Source: Arthrobacter sp. AZCC_0090 (GTDB lineage Bacteria > Actinomycetota > Actinomycetes > Actinomycetales > Micrococcaceae). From it: 64,000 nucleotides of DNA. Below are positions 1-8,040 of this stretch, one piece after another. The position numbers and the translations under genes were made by a program. The stretch's first letter is position 1; the number at the start of each line of letters is the position of its first letter. Under the pieces are notes generated by a model, which saw nothing but the letters and a program-made list of their open reading frames with translations, had not been told where the DNA came from and made no database searches. Location of the stretch: positions 62,001-126,000 of the forward strand of contig NZ_JACHEE010000013.1 of the NCBI RefSeq assembly GCF_014207375.1, in the 5' to 3' direction.

Positions 1-168
1 GATCGAGTCGCCGTAGGCATCCTTACCGAAGCGTCCGATGAACTGGACGGCGTGGTCCAGCCTGGCCAGCCCCACGGCAACGTTGAGCGGGCTGCCGCCC
101 ACGTGGGCATCGACTCCCGAGGAGCGCTGGACCACATCAACCAGCGCTTCACCAATGACTGTCAGCAT
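1..168 (-). CDS. PfkB-family carbohydrate kinase, N-terminal part (cut by window edge)
   Basis: Only the first 56 codons are present; the rest lies before base 1. The peptide opens MLTVIGEALVDVV and continues with the sugar-binding GGSPLNVAVGLARL segment, then FIGRFGKDAYGDSI. This is the start of the ribokinase/fructokinase (PfkB) fold, whose conserved N-terminal glycine-rich motif has the form GGxxxNvAvxLArLG. Family members phosphorylate sugars or nucleosides with ATP in the cytosol. The substrate cannot be told from this fragment, although fructokinases often begin in this way. The ATG at 166-168 is the natural start because it directly opens the first beta strand. The 68 bases between this gene and the hydrolase downstream show no further gene. 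Confidence 0.85.
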   Translation of the reverse strand, partial: MLTVIGEALVDVVQRSSGVDAHVGGSPLNVAVGLARLDHAVQFIGRFGKDAYGDSI

Positions 169-236
169 GGGACAACTCTGCCACGCAGATGTGGTGCGCG
201 TCTCTCAATGACAGTGGGTGACTTGTCAGCAAACCG

Positions 237-1049
237 TCACACCAGAAGCCGCTGCACCAGCTCCCGGCATTTCTTGTACGCAACCGCCCTGGGATCGATC
301 AGGTCGAAATGGTCCCCGGGTACCTTGAGGAGCTGTGCGGCGCCTCCGGAAGCAGTGGCAGCGGCAACGTATGCCTCAGATTGGCTACACGGAACATCTT
401 CGTCAGAAGCAGCGTGGACGGCAAAAACCGGAACACTGATGGGGAGTGACCTCATGGGGTCCGCATAAATATGCCGTTTGGGGTATCTTATGGAGTCGCC
501 GCCCATCAGGTTATCGACGGCACCATTGCTCAGGTTGAGGCGTTCGGCATCTGCCAGGTTCAGGAGCCCTGATTGGCTCACCACGCCGGTCAGCCGCACG
601 GCTGTGCCATTGTCGTGCCGATGGAGCTGCCGATCGGCGTCGGGGGCACCAATTTTGGAGAGCTTTTCCCGGCCGGCTGCCCACACCGCAAGGTGGCCTC
701 CTGCGGAGTGTCCCAGGGCCACCACTTTGTCCAGGTTGAGTCCGTGCGTGCCGGCAATCTCGCCCAGATGGTCGATTCCATCGAGGACGTCTTCGAACGT
801 ATGCGGCCACCCGCCACCGTTTCCTGCCCTGCGGTACTCAAGGTTCCAGGCGGCGATTCCGTGTGCCGCGAGGTCCCGCGCAATCGGCTCACCGAGCTCG
901 GCGCCGTATTGCGAGCGCCAATAGCCGCCGTGGATCACCACCACCACTCCGTCATGCCGACTGCGGTGTGCCTCCAGTGAGTTGTCTGGTACGAACAGCT
1001 CGCCCCATTGGCTGGAGTGATCGCCGTAGTAGTACTTGTGCCGCTTCAT
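237..1049 (-). CDS. Alpha/beta hydrolase (esterase / kynurenine formamidase-like)
   Basis: A 270-residue serine hydrolase. The oxyanion-hole motif HGGYW lies near residue 40, the nucleophile elbow GHSAGGHLAVW near residue 115, and the likely acid and histidine in the C-terminal ASDEDVP and GDHFDLIDP segments. HGGYW plus GHSAGGH is typical of the group holding kynurenine formamidases and carboxylesterases, so it probably cleaves a small ester or N-formyl amide in the cytosol. The start is the ATG at 1047-1049, which has a strong AGGAGG site 5 bases upstream; an in-frame extension to 1211 lacks such a site. No kynurenine genes are nearby, so the exact substrate is open. Confidence 0.85.
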   Translation of the reverse strand: MKRHKYYYGDHSSQWGELFVPDNSLEAHRSRHDGVVVVIHGGYWRSQYGAELGEPIARDLAAHGIAAWNLEYRRAGNGGGWPHTFEDVLDGIDHLGEIAGTHGLNLDKVVALGHSAGGHLAVWAAGREKLSKIGAPDADRQLHRHDNGTAVRLTGVVSQSGLLNLADAERLNLSNGAVDNLMGGDSIRYPKRHIYADPMRSLPISVPVFAVHAASDEDVPCSQSEAYVAAATASGGAAQLLKVPGDHFDLIDPRAVAYKKCRELVQRLLV

Positions 1050-1200
1050 CGTGTCCTCCTTTGTGCCGAGCCTATCGCGGCGGGGCGACGCGGAGGGGGA
1101 GCCGTCGCGGTTTCCGCGCGGACACAGGCAAAGGAGCGCGGTCCGGCTCCAACGCGGTCCGGCTCCGAAAACTGTCGGCCCTCCGCCGTAAGCTGGAGGC

Positions 1201-2304
1201 ATGGCTAGCAATTGGGACAGCTTGGATCCTCAGCTGCGCGAATCAGTACAGGCGAGCGTGGAGCTCTACGAACGCGTCCGGCCTGCCCTGAAGCTCGTCA
1301 CCCGCGACGTCCTGTTGACCTTGCGGGACATGCTCAAGGACAGCGAGTCCGTGCCCCTTTTCGTCACGGGACGCACCAAGACGGTCGAATCCTTCCGGGA
1401 GAAGATCTCCCGCACCGAAGTGCCCCTGGAGGGCGGCCCCCGGGTGCTGAAGTTCCCGGACCCGTTCCGCACCCTGAACGACATGGTGGGGCTGCGCGTC
1501 ATCACCAAGCTTCCGGCCGAGAACGCCGCCGTTGCCAATTTGATCAAGCGCCAGCGCCAGCTTTTCGATTGCCGTGGCGACCTCGAGAAGGACATCGGCT
1601 CCATCGAGTCCGGCACCTACGGATATTCGAGCCGCCACCTCATCCTGCGCACCATCCAGAACGAGACCGTGAAGGCCTACCAGCAGGTGTTCAATCCGGA
1701 CATTCCGCCGAATGGCAGCTATTTCTTCGAATGCCAGATCCGTACGGTTTTTGCCCATGCCTGGAGCGAGATCGAACACGACATCCGCTTCAAGGCTGAG
1801 GATCCGCGCGCCTGGACGCCACATTTCGACCGCCAGTTCACGGCCACCGCAGCCATGCTGGAAACCGTGGAAAGCGCCTTCGCGGACCTCCACGAACGCT
1901 ACGAGGAGGTCCGCGGTTACTGGGATCTGGACGGCGAAGGGTCCATGCCCCTCACGCCCAACCGTGTACGTGACGTCTGGCGGACGCTCCTTCCGCACGT
2001 TGACCGTAAAGTTGATGACGACTGGGGCTGGGCTGCGGAGCTTCTGGCGGCCCACGGACTGAACAAGACCGTGGAACTCGCCGGGCTCCTCAGCGCCAAC
2101 CGGATCACCGAGGTCCGCAAGGCCTTGGACCACCGTTACTCCCCCGGACCGGACCGCCTCCTGGATGATCTCCTGCTGTGGCAGTACGGCACCGAACACA
2201 TCGACCTCACCGCCGAGGCTCCCGACGTCGTCCCCCACCCTCGGCGGGACAGCCTCCAGCGGCGGCTCAAGCAGATTGAGCGGTACCGCCTGACCAACAG
2301 CTAA
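1201..2304 (+). CDS. RelA/SpoT nucleotidyltransferase-domain protein (small alarmone synthetase-like)
   Basis: A 367-residue protein whose first ~230 residues match the (p)ppGpp synthetase fold. The key segments are GRTKTVESFREKI (substrate-binding basic patch), MVGLRVITKLP, ESGTYGYSSRHLIL (counterpart of the GYRSxH motif) and FECQIRTVFAHAWSEIEHDI (QIRT-WxxxEH motif). There is no HD hydrolase and no TGS/ACT region, so it resembles a stand-alone alarmone synthetase of the RelQ/RelP type. Unlike those ~210-residue enzymes it carries a further ~130 residues that I do not recognise. The family transfers pyrophosphate from ATP to GTP/GDP; activity here is inferred. The SulP gene begins 6 bases after its stop, suggesting co-transcription. 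Confidence 0.85.
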   Translation: MASNWDSLDPQLRESVQASVELYERVRPALKLVTRDVLLTLRDMLKDSESVPLFVTGRTKTVESFREKISRTEVPLEGGPRVLKFPDPFRTLNDMVGLRVITKLPAENAAVANLIKRQRQLFDCRGDLEKDIGSIESGTYGYSSRHLILRTIQNETVKAYQQVFNPDIPPNGSYFFECQIRTVFAHAWSEIEHDIRFKAEDPRAWTPHFDRQFTATAAMLETVESAFADLHERYEEVRGYWDLDGEGSMPLTPNRVRDVWRTLLPHVDRKVDDDWGWAAELLAAHGLNKTVELAGLLSANRITEVRKALDHRYSPGPDRLLDDLLLWQYGTEHIDLTAEAPDVVPHPRRDSLQRRLKQIERYRLTNS

Positions 2305-2310
2305 GGACCC

Positions 2311-3810
2311 ATGACACCCGAGCAGCTCCAGTCCCTCCGTTTCACGCTGCGCTCGCCCCGCAGGCTCAAAACGGAAGCCCTGGCCGGCTTGGTGGTGGCC
2401 CTTGCGCTGATTCCAGAGGCCATCGCGTTCTCTGTGATCGCCGGCGTGGATCCTCGGATCGGGCTCTTCGCGTCCTTCACCATGGGAGTGACCACTGCGA
2501 TCGTGGGTGGCCGGCCGGCCATGATCTCCGCGGCTACTGGCGCCGTCGCGCTCGTGATCGCCCCCGTCATGAAGGATCACGGGCTCAACTATCTGATTGC
2601 CACGGTCATCCTGGCGGGGATCTTCCAAATCGTCTTGGCGGTCCTGGGCGTCACGCGGCTCATGCGCTTCATTCCCCGTTCCGTCATGATCGGATTCGTG
2701 AACGCCTTGGCCATTCTGGTGTTCATGGCCCAGTTGCCCGAGCTGATCGGCGTCCCCTGGATGGTCTACCCGATTGTGGCCATTGGGCTTTTGATCGTCT
2801 TCAGCCTGCCCAGGATCACGACGGCGGTGCCCGCGCCTTTGGTGGCGGTCGTCGCCCTCACCATTGTCACGGTGATGGCAGGAATCAGGGTTCCCACGGT
2901 GCACGATAAGGGCGAACTCCCCAACAGCCTTCCCGGCTTCTTCTTGCCGAATGTGCCTTTGACCTGGGAGACCTTCCAGACCATTGCACCGTTCGCCTTG
3001 TCCATGGCGCTAGTGGGCCTGCTGGAGTCGCTCCTGACCGCGAAACTCGTGGACGACATCACGGACACCCGTTCCAACAAGACCCGGGTCTCCTGGGGCC
3101 AAGGCATCGCGAACATCGTCACCGGTTTCCTGGGTGGCTTGGGCGGCTGCGCCGTCATCGGACAGACCATGATCAACGTCAAGGGTTCGGGTGCCCGCAG
3201 CCGGCTATCGACCTTCCTAGCCGGAGCATTCCTGCTGGTGCTTGTTGTGGCCCTTGGGGACGTGGTGGGCATGATCCCCATGGCCGCCTTGGTTGCTGTG
3301 ATGATCTTCGTTTCCCTCATCACGTTTGACTGGCATTCGATCCGGCCCGCAACGCTCAAGCGCCTCCCGAAATCCGAGACCGGCGTCATGCTGGTGACCG
3401 TGGGCGTGGTGGTGGCGACCCACAACCTGGCCATCGGAGTTGGCGCCGGCGTCCTCGCGGCCATGGTGCTGTTTGCCCGCCGTGTGGCCCATTTCGCCAC
3501 GGTGGAACGGAGCGAGCTCGAACTCAATGGCAGGACCGTGGCGAGCTACACGGTGGACGGTGAGTTGTTCTTCGCTTCATCCAACGACCTCTACACGCAA
3601 TTCGACTACGCGAAAGACTCCTCGGAGGGAATCGACCACGTGGTCATCGACCTGCACGCTTCGCACATCTGGGACGCCTCCACCGTTGCCGTGCTGGATT
3701 CCGTCACAGACAAATATCGCAGGCACGGCCGCGAGGTGGAGCTTATAGGGCTCAACGCGGCCAGCGTCCGGATGCGCGAGCGGCTCGCGGGCAAGCTCAA
3801 CGCGGGCTAA
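2311..3810 (+). CDS. SulP-family anion permease with C-terminal STAS domain
   Basis: A 499-residue integral membrane protein of the SLC26/SulP family. About eleven hydrophobic segments fill residues ~20-380, including the family signature region LAGLVVALALIPEAIAFSVI near residue 25. A cytosolic STAS domain follows from ~390 to the end (DGELFFASSNDLY, then HVVIDLHASHIWDASTVAVL). The family moves sulfate, bicarbonate or dicarboxylates, usually coupled to Na+ or H+; the substrate here is not determined. AAGGACCC lies directly before the ATG, and the gene follows the RelA/SpoT-domain gene by 6 bases. Length is slightly below the usual 550-600 residues because the STAS domain is short. Confidence 0.92.
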   Translation: MTPEQLQSLRFTLRSPRRLKTEALAGLVVALALIPEAIAFSVIAGVDPRIGLFASFTMGVTTAIVGGRPAMISAATGAVALVIAPVMKDHGLNYLIATVILAGIFQIVLAVLGVTRLMRFIPRSVMIGFVNALAILVFMAQLPELIGVPWMVYPIVAIGLLIVFSLPRITTAVPAPLVAVVALTIVTVMAGIRVPTVHDKGELPNSLPGFFLPNVPLTWETFQTIAPFALSMALVGLLESLLTAKLVDDITDTRSNKTRVSWGQGIANIVTGFLGGLGGCAVIGQTMINVKGSGARSRLSTFLAGAFLLVLVVALGDVVGMIPMAALVAVMIFVSLITFDWHSIRPATLKRLPKSETGVMLVTVGVVVATHNLAIGVGAGVLAAMVLFARRVAHFATVERSELELNGRTVASYTVDGELFFASSNDLYTQFDYAKDSSEGIDHVVIDLHASHIWDASTVAVLDSVTDKYRRHGREVELIGLNAASVRMRERLAGKLNAG

Positions 3811-3820
3811 CGTCCCTGGC

Positions 3821-3886
3821 CCCAACTAGCTCGCAGTTGTTGTCGTTATGAGCCGCCAAAACGACACTTAATGCGAGTTAGTTGGG
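3821..3886. repeat. Imperfect 27-bp inverted repeat (REP/MITE-like) in front of a broken gene
   Basis: The left arm at 3821-3847 begins CCCAACTAGCTCGCA. The right arm at 3860-3886 ends TGCGAGTTAGTTGGG. The arms match at 22 of 27 positions and enclose a 12-base loop. The element lies between the SulP stop and the first codon of sequence homologous to a BASS transporter, replacing that gene's start. There is no U-run, so it is not a simple terminator. It looks like a dispersed palindromic element; I saw no second copy in this window. Confidence 0.7.
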
Positions 3887-4730
3887 ATCGCCCGGATTGC
3901 TGTCACGGTCTTCCCCCTGCTCGTCATTCTCGCCGGAGTTGCCGGTTTCCTGCTTCCGGACGCCTTCAAACCACTGGGTCCCAGCGTGCCGTACCTGCTC
4001 GGCATCATCATGTTCTGCATGGGCCTAACACTTACCCCGCCCGACTTCGCATCAGTAGCCAAACAACCCTGGTCCGTGGTGCTGGGCATCATGGCGCACT
4101 ACGTCATCATGCCGAGTGCCGTCCGGCACGGCTTCCAAGGTCATGGCGTTCCTCGCCAAGGGTGACGTTGCCTTGTCCGTGGCTGTCGCGTCAGTCTCTA
4201 CCCTCATCGCCCCCATCGTGACCCCCGTTCTGGTCTTCTTCCTGGCGGGATCGTTCCTGGACATCGATGCCGGCTCCATGGTCCTGGACATCGTCAAGAC
4301 AGTCCTCCTCCCGGTCGTCGGAGGCCTGGCGGCACGCCTCTTCCTCAAGAAGCTCGTCGGCAAGGTGCTACCGGCACTTCCCTGGGCATCCGCCGTCGTG
4401 ATCTCACTGATCGTCGCGGTGGTGGTGGCCGGTAGCGCCAGCAAGATCGTTGCCGCGGGCGGCATCGTGTTCCTCGCCGTGGTGCTCCAGAAGGGTTTCG
4501 GCCTCGGCTTGGGCTACCTGGCGGGCGAGCTGGGCCGGCTTGACGATAAGGCACGCCGGGCATTGGCCTTCGAGGTCGGCATGCAGAATTCCGGCCTTGC
4601 CGCCACCTTGGCCACGGCGCATTTCACGCCGCTGGCAGCGTTGCCGTCGGCCGTTTTCTCGCTGTGGCACAACGTTTCCGGTGCAATTGTCGCGGCGTGG
4701 CTGGCCCGGACGCCGCTCAAGGAGAGCTGA
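3887..4730 (+). pseudogene. Bile acid:sodium symporter (BASS) family transporter, disrupted
   Basis: Two frames together encode a BASS transporter. The first runs from 3887 (IAVTVFPLLVILAG, then LGIIMFCMGLTLTPPDF) to about 4113, ending AHYVIMP. From 4116 the reading continues one frame over with PSGTASKVMAFLAKGDVALS and carries on normally to the stop at 4730. Family members have roughly 25-30 further residues between MAHYVIMP and the PSGTASxVM motif, so an internal deletion with a frame change is inferred. The 5' end is also lost: an in-frame TAA lies at 3869-3871 and no start codon exists between it and the homology. The 204-codon 3' half could be translated from GTG 4116 but would lack the first membrane helices. 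The gene is most likely dead. Confidence 0.85.
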
Positions 4731-4733
4731 CAG

Positions 4734-5354
4734 CTACGGAGCCTTGAACTCCCACGGCGCGGCCTTGGTGGTTCCCGCGCCAATAGTGCGTCCGGCGAGC
4801 CGGTCCAGAAGGAGGGTGATGGCACCTTCGAGGGCTTCCGGTTCCGGGGTCCCACTGGCGGATCCAGGTGCCAGGACATCGAACCCGGCAGGCTGCATGG
4901 TGTCCGAAATGATGACCTGGGCCACTCCCCGCCGGGCGAGTTCGCCCACCGTGAGATCGAGAAGCGTGCCAGGCGGAAGGGCGCCAATGATGGCCCCGTC
5001 GGCACCGCCGGAGAGCATGAACCGACGCCATCCTTCGCCGATGAGGATCACCGGCTGGTAGCCGTGCTCGGGCAAGATGCGTGCTGCAGCTGTGGCCAAA
5101 GCACGGTCCCAGGGCCATTCGAGATCACCGATGGCAATCGCAACCAGATCTGTCTTGCCACGGCGCATTCCGCGGGCTGCCTGGTTAGGCACGTAACCCA
5201 GCTCCTTGGCAGCCGCCTGCACGCGCGCTTGTGTTGACTCGCTGATGCGGGTGGTGCCGCCGTGGCGCCCGGACAGGACATAAGACACAGTGGTGAGGGA
5301 GACGCCAGCGCTCTTGGCGACGTCCCGGATGGTCGGCTTCGCTCCAAGTCCCAT
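4734..5354 (-). CDS. Short LacI-family DNA-binding regulator
   Basis: A 206-residue protein with a standard LacI helix-turn-helix and hinge at residues ~7-60 (TIRDVAKSAGVSLTTVSYVL; YVPNQAARGMRRGKT). It then has only about one sub-lobe of the periplasmic-binding-protein-like core before the normal LacI-type ending LLLDRLAGRTIG. Typical family members have ~330 residues, so roughly 120 residues of the second lobe are absent without any frameshift. The protein may still dimerise and bind DNA but probably cannot close around a sugar ligand. It starts 3 bases after the stop of the LysR-type gene upstream, so the two are likely co-transcribed. Confidence 0.8.
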   Translation of the reverse strand: MGLGAKPTIRDVAKSAGVSLTTVSYVLSGRHGGTTRISESTQARVQAAAKELGYVPNQAARGMRRGKTDLVAIAIGDLEWPWDRALATAAARILPEHGYQPVILIGEGWRRFMLSGGADGAIIGALPPGTLLDLTVGELARRGVAQVIISDTMQPAGFDVLAPGSASGTPEPEALEGAITLLLDRLAGRTIGAGTTKAAPWEFKAP

Positions 5355-5357
5355 AGC

Positions 5358-6134
5358 CTAGCGCTTTCCTTTCTTGCGGGAGCCCTTGCCGCGTCCCTTG
5401 TCAGGGTTCGGAGCATAGCGCTGTGCCACCGCCGGCTTCTTGGCGCCGGTGCCGCGCCTGTCCGGCTTGGGGGCCTTCTTGGGTTTCTCCTGCTGCGCCG
5501 AGGGCTGCCGGGAGCTCTGGGCCGTGCGGCCGCGGACAATTCCGATGAACTCCTCAATGACCTCACTGGTGGAATCGCTCGGCCACGCCAAGGCGATCTG
5601 CGTCCCTTCCGCCCCAGTCAGGCGACGCGCCACCGTGTCCTTGACGTTGAAATGCCGAGCCACGGACATCGGCAGGATCACCAGACCGGCACCGGAGGCC
5701 ACCACCTGCATGGCCATCTCCGGCCCACCCATCTCGGCGACATCCAGGAAGTTCTCCTCCGCGAGATCCACCAATGCCACCTCTTCGAAGACGGAAATTT
5801 CGTGCCCTTTCGGAGCAACCACCACGGGTTGCTCTTCGTAGAGGGGGATAACGTGGAGTCCATCGCGGTCCACCGGTAAGCGCACAAAGCTAAGGTCCGC
5901 GGAACCGTCGCGCAAGACCGCAAGTTGCGCATCGTCGTCGGACATGAACGAGTGCAACGGGACATCGGGCATCCGCTCTTCCCAGCGCCGGATCCATTTC
6001 CCGGGCGTTACGCCGGCCACGTAAGCGAAGCGCAACTCCCGGGGACCGCTGGTTTCGGCATCGGGGGTCCCGGAGGCGGGCAGGGATTCTTCATCGTCAG
6101 GCACCAGTTCACAGTACCGCGCACCATCCGGCAA
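5358..6134 (-). CDS. LysR substrate-binding-domain protein without helix-turn-helix
   Basis: A 258-residue protein. Residues ~33-195 form a LysR-type effector domain (LRFAYVAGVTPGKWIRRW; QLAVLRDGSADLSFVRLPVD; VASGAGLVILPMSVARHF). The N-terminal winged helix found in every canonical LysR regulator is missing. The last ~55 residues are very rich in Lys/Arg and end KGRGKGSRKKGKR, so non-specific nucleic-acid contact is possible. I used the TTG at 6132-6134; a GTG at 6102-6104 ten codons in is an equally plausible start because neither has a strong ribosome site. It lies 3 bases upstream of the short LacI gene on the same strand. Confidence 0.75.
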   Translation of the reverse strand: MPDGARYCELVPDDEESLPASGTPDAETSGPRELRFAYVAGVTPGKWIRRWEERMPDVPLHSFMSDDDAQLAVLRDGSADLSFVRLPVDRDGLHVIPLYEEQPVVVAPKGHEISVFEEVALVDLAEENFLDVAEMGGPEMAMQVVASGAGLVILPMSVARHFNVKDTVARRLTGAEGTQIALAWPSDSTSEVIEEFIGIVRGRTAQSSRQPSAQQEKPKKAPKPDRRGTGAKKPAVAQRYAPNPDKGRGKGSRKKGKR

Positions 6135-6151
6135 CGCAGCGCCAGCCCAAG

Positions 6152-7234
6152 CTACGCCGCGTACACCTGGACTGCCGTGGCCTTGACCACAAAGTAGACG
6201 CGCGACCCCGGTTCCAATCCCAGCTCCGCGGACGCAGCCGGTGTGATGTCCGCTGCGAGGTCGCCGGCGCGGACGCGGATGTGGTCACCGTGCGGTTCGA
6301 GATCCGTGATCGCAACCGGGAATGAGTTGCGTGGGCTGCCGTGCGCGGCGTCCAGGAAGACGGAAACGGCCGACGGCGGGAAGGCGGCGACGCCGGGCTG
6401 GCCCGGTTCGGCTTCGTCGTCGAGATGTCCCGCGACATGCAGGCTCGCGCCGCCCGCAAGGCTGGCGCCGCCCGCAGTGGCGAACGTCCTCAGTCCATCC
6501 TCCGTGACCGTGCCCGCGAGGAGATTCAACCCGGCCAGTCCCGCGGCGAATTGGCTGCGGGGCCGCCGGAACACCTCCCGGGTGGCGCCTTCCTCCACAA
6601 TCGTGCCCTTTTCCATGACAATCACCCGGTCCGCGAGCATGAGGGCATCCAGGACGTCATGGGTGATGATCAGGGCGCGATGTCCGGACAGAACCCTCTT
6701 GAGGAGCCTGCGCAAATGTGGAGCGGCATGGATGTCCAGGGCGGACATCGGTTCGTCGAGGAGCAGCAACTCGGGGCTTGCCGCCAGCGCGCGGGCCACG
6801 GCAACGCGCTGCGCTTGCCCTCCAGACAACTGGCCAGGCTTCCGTTCGGCCAACTGCGCGACGTCCACTTCGGCAAGCCAGTGCCGTGCCGTTTCGCGTG
6901 ATTGCGCCCGGGAAGCACCTGCGCTGCGCGGGCCGAAGGCCACGTTGTCCAAGACGCTCAGGTGCGGGAAAAGCAACGGCTCCTGGGCCAGCAGGGCCGT
7001 ACCGCGAAGGTGCGGCGGGGTCCAAACCCGGCTACCGCCGTCGAGGTTGAACAGGACCCGCTCCCCTAGGCGGGCAGAGCCGGCGTCGGGCCTCAAAAGC
7101 CCTGCGGCGACGGACAGCAGCGTTGATTTTCCTGCCCCATTGGGCCCGAGGATCGCCACGGTTTCCGCCGGTCCAAGGCTCAATGACACGTCCAGGTTGC
7201 GGGCACGGACGGTGGCGTCGATGTGGAAACTCAT
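6152..7234 (-). CDS. modC: Molybdate ABC transporter ATP-binding protein
   Basis: A 360-residue ABC ATPase. It has Walker A (ILGPNGAGKSTLL) near residue 31, a Q-loop (TALLAQEPLLFPHLSVLDN), the signature LSGGQAQRVAVARAL, Walker B LLLLDEPMSALD and the switch histidine in ALIITHDVLDAL. The last ~70 residues form a TOBE/Mop-type molybdate-binding module. ModC energises molybdate import through ModB at the cytoplasmic face. Its start overlaps the end of modB by 4 bases, so translation is coupled. Confidence 0.95.
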   Translation of the reverse strand: MSFHIDATVRARNLDVSLSLGPAETVAILGPNGAGKSTLLSVAAGLLRPDAGSARLGERVLFNLDGGSRVWTPPHLRGTALLAQEPLLFPHLSVLDNVAFGPRSAGASRAQSRETARHWLAEVDVAQLAERKPGQLSGGQAQRVAVARALAASPELLLLDEPMSALDIHAAPHLRRLLKRVLSGHRALIITHDVLDALMLADRVIVMEKGTIVEEGATREVFRRPRSQFAAGLAGLNLLAGTVTEDGLRTFATAGGASLAGGASLHVAGHLDDEAEPGQPGVAAFPPSAVSVFLDAAHGSPRNSFPVAITDLEPHGDHIRVRAGDLAADITPAASAELGLEPGSRVYFVVKATAVQVYAA

Positions 7235-8037
7235 GCGGCCGCCTCCGCCGGAATATCCGCACGGTGCGGACGCCGGTAGGAGAGCCCGACGACGATCACC
7301 GCCACCGCCACCAGCACCAGCGAAAGAGCGACGGCGGCATCGGCGTCTGTCTCCCGCTGAAGGTAGATTTCCAACGGCAAAGTCCGGGTGACGCCCTGCA
7401 GGCTGCCCGCAAAAGTGAGCGTGGCCCCGAATTCCCCCAGGCTGCGGGCAAAGGACAGCACCGCTCCGGAGGCGAGCCCGGGGAGGACCATGGGCACGGT
7501 CACGCGCCGGAGGATGGTGGTGGGACGGGCGCCGAGCGTCGCGGCAACGGCTTCGTAGCGGTTGCCGGCCGTCCGCAGGGCGCCTTCGAGGCTGACCACC
7601 AGGAAGGGCAAACCGACGAAGGTCTGCGCCAGGACCACTGCCGTCGTCGAAAAGGCGATCTGGATCCCCGCGAGTTCAAGGCTCTTGCCCAGAAGCCCCT
7701 GGCGCCCAAAGGTATAGAGCAGCGCAATGCCGCCCACCACCGGCGGCAACACCAAGGGCAGGAGGACGAAGGCGCGAAGGAGTCGCTGCCCGCGGAACGG
7801 CCGTCGGGCAAGGACCAGAGCCAAGGGAATGCCGAAGACGACGCAAAGGGCAGTGCTCGCGGCGGAGGTGCGAATGCTGAGCCCCAGCGCCGTGAGCGAG
7901 GACTCGGAGGTTACCAACGGGATGAATTGGGCCCAATTGATTTTGGCGACCATGGCAGCCAAGGGCAGCAGGACGAACAAGCCGCCCACTGCCGCAAGGC
8001 CATAGACCCAACGCGGTATCCCGCTGTAGTTCATCAA
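7231..8037 (-). CDS. modB: Molybdate ABC transporter permease
   Basis: A 268-residue inner-membrane protein with about five to six transmembrane helices. The cytoplasmic EAA loop reads EAVAATLGARPTTILRRVTV (residues ~155-175) and is the docking site for ModC. Conserved ModB segments are also visible (LLPLVLPPVVGGIALLY; LGEFGATLTFAGS). It forms the molybdate channel between ModA and ModC. It starts 3 bases after the modA stop and overlaps modC by 4 bases, completing a tight operon. Confidence 0.95.
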   Translation of the reverse strand: MMNYSGIPRWVYGLAAVGGLFVLLPLAAMVAKINWAQFIPLVTSESSLTALGLSIRTSAASTALCVVFGIPLALVLARRPFRGQRLLRAFVLLPLVLPPVVGGIALLYTFGRQGLLGKSLELAGIQIAFSTTAVVLAQTFVGLPFLVVSLEGALRTAGNRYEAVAATLGARPTTILRRVTVPMVLPGLASGAVLSFARSLGEFGATLTFAGSLQGVTRTLPLEIYLQRETDADAAVALSLVLVAVAVIVVGLSYRRPHRADIPAEAAA

Positions 8038-8040
8038 CGC

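Noticed and set aside
1243..2904. Long minus-strand open frame of 553 codons opposite the RelA/SpoT and SulP genes
   Set aside because: The translation is rich in His/Gly/Arg/Asp with no domain, and both sense-strand genes have clear family motifs. It is a by-product of high-GC codon bias.
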